Below, piece by piece: positions 60,632 to 64,000 of a stretch of DNA of 64,000 nucleotides. This DNA comes from Sphagnum magellanicum. Its lineage: Eukaryota > Streptophyta > Sphagnopsida > Sphagnales > Sphagnaceae. The notes below the pieces were generated by a model. The model was not told where the DNA came from, ran no database searches, and saw nothing but the letters and a program-made list of their open reading frames with translations. Position 1 is the stretch's first letter. Each line of letters begins with the position of its first letter. Both the position numbers and the translations under genes were made by a program. The stretch lies in contig CM038908.1 of assembly GCA_021904315.1 (NCBI GenBank), positions 28,820,001 through 28,884,000 on the forward strand. The letters run 5' to 3'.

Positions 60632-61327
60632 TTATGTGAATGCAAGACGTGGTGCAATCAAATGTTCTTCAATTTTATTTAAAATTAGAACAAATTTAAA
60701 ATTCAATTGATTATTTGTAATATGTTCACATAAAGTCATGTTCAATTGTTTCCCACAATTAATTTTGATGCAACAAGAACTACATATAAATATAGGGTCT
60801 TCTATTTTTTCATGTTTTAAATCATTAAGCAATTTGTTAAAATATAGAAACAAAAAAAATCTGAAATGCGAAACACAATGTTTTGTAACAATAGCGTGCA
60901 TGTTTAACAATGTCTTCAATATCTCTCTTATATTTAATAATATATTTGTCATCATTCTTTTGGTCAAGGTTTTCTTTCTCCTTCTTTTTGTTGAAGTTGG
61001 ATTTTTTTTGGTTAATTAAACAAAATTATTAAGATGTTCTTCATTTCTACTAATCCCATTGAATGGTTTTAAAACATCTTTGTTAGGAAAATCACAACCC
61101 ATATTTGTTTATTTTTTATTGAAAACACAATGTGGAATATTTTTACTTGAAAGACCAATGACATTACCTTTAATATTGTTATTATTTTGTATGTTTTCAA
61201 TTGGAGTTCTTTTTTGTTGAATTAAAATAGGATTTGAAGAATTTCTAGTTGTTAAATCAATAAGATTGTTTTTAACAATATTATCACATTTGACAACACA
61301 CTTGATTGGCATCATTTGTTTTGACAT
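60632..61327 (-). pseudogene. Helentron N-terminal region (cysteine cluster, LIAPRLAF motif)
   Basis: Two frames: 61327-61109 (Asn/Lys-rich start, MSKQMMPIKCVVKCD) and 60967-60632, with cysteines in the pattern ICSSCCIKINCGKQ and the end FVLILNKIEEHLIAPRLAF, the conserved entry of Helitron replicase proteins. The linker between is broken. Confidence 0.65.
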
Positions 61328-61468
61328 TTTTTTAATTTCACACGTTGAATAGGTGGAACAACTAATGAATTAAATGAAACATTTGAGAAAAAATCCATAG
61401 TATTTTCAAGGATTTTTTGATTTTTTTGTTGAAAAGGATGTATTTCATGATCATTATTTTCCTAGGAT

Positions 61469-61758
61469 ATGAAGTTTAGATGTTTAAGATGATGTTTAAT
61501 TTGTGATGTATTTAAACCAAATAAGGATATTTTTGATTTTATATCAATTTGCAAAGATAAATTTCACATAAATTTCAAAACTTAAAGATAATCAAATTGA
61601 AATTAAAAATAACATGAAGTTTAGATGTTTAAGATGACGTTTAATTTGTGATGTATTTAAACCAAATAAGGATATTTTTTATTTTATATCAATTTGCAAA
61701 GATAAATTTCACATAAATTTCAAAACTTAAAGATAATCAAATTGAAATTAAAAATAAC
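61469..61758. repeat. tandem duplication, two copies of 145 bp
   Basis: Copies at 61469-61613 and 61614-61758 differ at only a few bases. They lie in the short intergenic space between the divergent Helentron RepHel and OTU genes, so a duplicated promoter segment is possible. Confidence 0.92.
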
Positions 61759-61763
61759 ACATA

Positions 61764-62366
61764 ATGAACATAGATATTGAATTAGCCAAACATGGTTTGC
61801 AACAAGTTCAAAATTTTGAATACAAAGTAGGAGATTGTTTATTTGATTCAATATCATATTTATTAAATTATTCAATAAGTTTGAAAAATAATTCGAAAAA
61901 ATAACATGTGTTATTTATAAAAATATCTAACAATTGGTATGCCTAAAGCATTAGAGTGTCGTCAATGAAAGTTAAATCCAAATTTTTGCATGATTTACAT
62001 CATGGAGAAGCAACAAATGAAGTTACTTATATACAAAAAAGGTCATTACCTACTTTGAATGGAGGATTGTGGGGTGATTTCATTATGATATACTAGATAT
62101 TAAAATATTTACAACTTCCAATTCACATTTGGAACAAAAATAACTGTCGAATTATGATGAAAGTAGGAAATGAAAATGCTAGCCATATGTTAAACATATT
62201 ATGTGCAAACAACCATTTTGAACCTACTATAACATGTGATCCCATGATAAATTCTTCAAATATTCACACTTGTGATGCATATGACACAAAATTTTTAAAT
62301 CATAATATCAATATTGAAATTAATGAAGTTCAACATAAACAAAAAAGGTTTAGTTGGAATTTTTAA
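61764..62366 (+). pseudogene. OTU-like cysteine protease gene of the Helentron
   Basis: From ATG 61764 the frame gives ELAKHGLQQVQNFEYKVGDC and LFDSISYLL, the OTU nucleophile motif (GDxxCLF-like, here GDCLFDS). After frame changes near 61895 and 61995 follow HDLHHGEATNEVTYIQKRSL, GGLWGDFIMIY, YLQLPIHIWNKNNCRIM and the His-containing NNHFEPT, in OTU order. Several stops disable it. In animals OTU domains occur within Helentron proteins; here it is a separate divergent gene. The role (possibly deubiquitination or processing of the replicase) is unknown. Confidence 0.68.
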
Positions 62367-62759
62367 TTAAATAAAAATTTGTTATAAATAATAAAAAATC
62401 ATCCTTAATGGTTACCACAAGATATTGCATTAGATATTGTAGGTGAAGTTTTGATTAGATTAACACCCAAGGAAAGGGACTGTATTGTGCATAAGGCTAA
62501 TTGGTTCAAATGGGAAGGTAATTCCTTCCTACAAGTGTGGGCAAATGGACAAGTGAGGGTTAATGCCTTGTTTAGAACAACGTGAAATTTGTGTGAGGTT
62601 GGCTCATAAGAAGTTGGGCCATTTTGGGGTTCAATGGACATACAACTTGTTCTAGACATAATATTGGTGGCAAGGGATGAAACTACAAGTTCAATAATTT
62701 GTTTTTTGTCATATGGTGTGTGATTGAGTTTGTGCATCATTCAATGCACCTACATTTCA

Positions 62760-63480
62760 ATTATAACCTTTGCCGATTATGAAGTTAGGTTACTGATGGA
62801 ATTTGGATATTGTTGGTCCATTGAATTTGACACCTCGACATAACTAATATGTTTTGGTTATGATTGAACATTTCTCCAAGTGGTTGGAGTTGGTGTCGTT
62901 GCTAGACTATAGCAACAAAGGAGTTGCACATGCATTTTTTGATAGAATGCTTAATAGATTTGGTGTTCCTGCTAAAGTTTTCACTGAACAAGGTATGGAA
63001 TTCTGTGGGGATTTCCAAAAGTTGTGTGAAAAGGCATTGATTAATCATCGGACTACTTCACGAAACCATCTTGAAGCAAATGGGTTAATCGAACAAATGG
63101 TGCAAATGGTGAAGCAAGGATTATGTAAGTATGGTTTTTAAAAGGGCCATACTAGGGATTAGGACTTATAGTTACCATGGTTAGCTGTGGGATATAAATT
63201 TAGTTATAAATTCAGTCACGAGGCTTCCCTTGCATCATTTTCACCATATTTTATATTATACAATTGTCATCCCAAACTACCAACCTCCATTCAACATGTT
63301 GTTATGGCAATGGTGAGTTTGGATGATCCTTTAATGTGGCTTTAAGCATGTGAGTAGCGAGTAGGTTTATTCTAGCATGTGATGCCTATGGCCATGGAGA
63401 ATTTGGCAATTGCCCAACATTAACATACATTGTGTTATGCCATTATATGTGGAGGTGGTTATAGACCTCAAGTTTAGAGG
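62760..63480 (+). pseudogene. integrase of gypsy fragment 2
   Basis: The frame at 62854-63141 reads IEHFSKWLELVSLLDYSNKG, NRFGVPAKVFTEQGMEFCG (Asp of the DxD-type step replaced by Glu in TEQG), KALINHRTTSRNHLEANGL with the third acidic Glu, and VKQGLCKYGF. Downstream broken frames hold FSHEASLASFSPYF, HPKLPTSIQHV and VMPMAMENLAIAQH. Stops and frame changes make it inactive. Confidence 0.85.
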
Positions 63481-63589
63481 TTTAAACAAGGAAATTATGT
63501 TTATTTATAATAAACAACATCAACTACTTTGGATGTGATTACATGACATGTTATTTTACGTGTGTGGAAGGTTTTACCTTCAAGAGTGT

Positions 63590-63880
63590 TGTTGTTGGAA
63601 GCTTGAGATGGTCAAACATGGAAGGACCATGTGTGCAATTGTGCATAATGTCATTTTCCCAATGTGGATGCCAAATTGACCCATCTTTAACTATGGTTCT
63701 TGCTAGCCTATGATGTATGTTGTGTGGGCAATCTTCAAGAGCCACCACTATGTTGATTTGTGATCAATGTCCTCGATGTTGGCATATGCCACATGCCACA
63801 TGGGATGTCTCATGCCAGCAATGGAAGAAGTGCCAATTGGCAAATAGTGTTGCCCTTAGTGCACCCAATAGACCTAGGTT
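63590..63880 (+). pseudogene. PHD-like zinc finger at the C-terminus of gypsy fragment 2
   Basis: After the integrase tail (DGQTWKDHVCNCA) a frame shows CMLCGQSSRATTMLICDQCP and RCWHMPHATW (about 63715-63810), that is CxxC, CxxC and WH spaced as in the first half of a PHD finger. Such fingers usually bind histone H3 tails. On a retrotransposon integrase this could target insertion to a chromatin state (inference). The second half is degraded. Confidence 0.6.
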
Positions 63881-64000
63881 CCTAGGGTCACATAGTAGGA
63901 CTAGTCTAAGGTTTTTTTCCATTGTAATTCACATTTGGTTAGGGATTTGAAAGATTATAGCTAGGTGATTAGGCTCACATTTGCACCCAGCCTAATGATC

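Larger units (their letters stand above)
55954..62366. mobile_element. degenerate Helentron-type rolling-circle transposon
   Basis: It combines a Rep plus Pif1-like helicase gene with a C-terminal EEP endonuclease on the minus strand (about 61330 to 55970) and a divergent OTU-like gene on the plus strand (61764-62366). Rep+helicase+endonuclease is the layout called Helentron; typical plant Helitrons lack the endonuclease. Terminal sequences were not identified, so the ends given are those of the coding remnants. Confidence 0.82.
62400..63960 (+). mobile_element. second Ty3/gypsy fragment (integrase and PHD-like finger)
   Basis: Starts at the RT/RH-integrase linker (RLTPKERDCIVHKANWFKWE), then the H2C2 zinc domain, integrase core, C-terminal region and a cysteine-rich tail. 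It belongs to the same gypsy group as the 33.7-kb element (shared phrases HFSKW, VMPMAMENL, INHRTTSRNH or close variants) but lacks gag, protease and RT here. It abuts the Helentron OTU gene. Confidence 0.85.

Overview
The window is nuclear DNA of a land plant. It holds five spliced or intronless plant-type genes, GA/CT microsatellites in or beside leaders and introns, and transposons of plant type. The lineage cannot be fixed from sequence alone. Introns are short (about 100-640 bp) and the mobile elements are unlike the common angiosperm ones, which weakly suggests a seed-free plant (fern, lycophyte or bryophyte). That is inference.

Region 1 (1-16.3 kb) is genic. A GT31 beta-1,3-galactosyltransferase (+, intronless) is followed by an eight-exon J-protein gene of the plant DnaJ-6/DNAJC9 type (-). 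That gene is divergent from a two-exon SWIB-domain gene (+). Next come a frameshifted, 3'-truncated FZR/CCS52 (APC/C activator) copy (-), an 89-bp perfect inverted repeat inside a 46-bp-module array, and an AP2/ERF-like gene with an abnormal AP2 domain (-).

Region 2 (16.3-33.7 kb) is intergenic. Its core (about 18-24.2 kb) is a stack of non-autonomous Helitrons. Their 3' ends are a palindromic hairpin followed by CTAG|T, and they carry minisatellites, long G-runs and a captured Bet v 1-like gene fragment. Two copies of a 290-310-bp MITE-like repeat lie at 12.9 and 26.0 kb.

Region 3 (33.7-44.2 kb) is a decayed Ty3/gypsy element. Its order is gag, zinc knuckles, protease, a C5 cytosine DNA methyltransferase-like domain, reverse transcriptase, RNase H and integrase. 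The methyltransferase domain between protease and RT is the most unusual thing in the window. A 3,490-bp hAT transposon with an exact 8-bp target duplication sits inside the integrase 3' part. Its transposase is one continuous 705-codon frame broken only by eight stops, all TAG.

Region 4 (44.2-55.9 kb) is AT-rich intergenic DNA around one clear two-exon gene, an LCAT-like lipid acyltransferase (-).

Region 5 (55.9-64 kb) holds a decayed Helentron-like element: a Rep-Pif1 helicase gene with a C-terminal endonuclease/exonuclease/phosphatase-fold (EEP) domain (-), and a divergent OTU-protease-like gene (+). It is abutted by a second gypsy fragment (integrase plus a PHD-like cysteine cluster) that runs towards the window end.

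The host genes do not form one pathway. They cover cell-wall glycosylation, chaperone/chromatin factors, cell cycle, transcription and lipid acyl transfer. The transposons share one theme: methylation and its footprints. One element carries a methyltransferase-like domain, and the hAT element has decayed in a way that fits deamination of methylated CHG cytosines.
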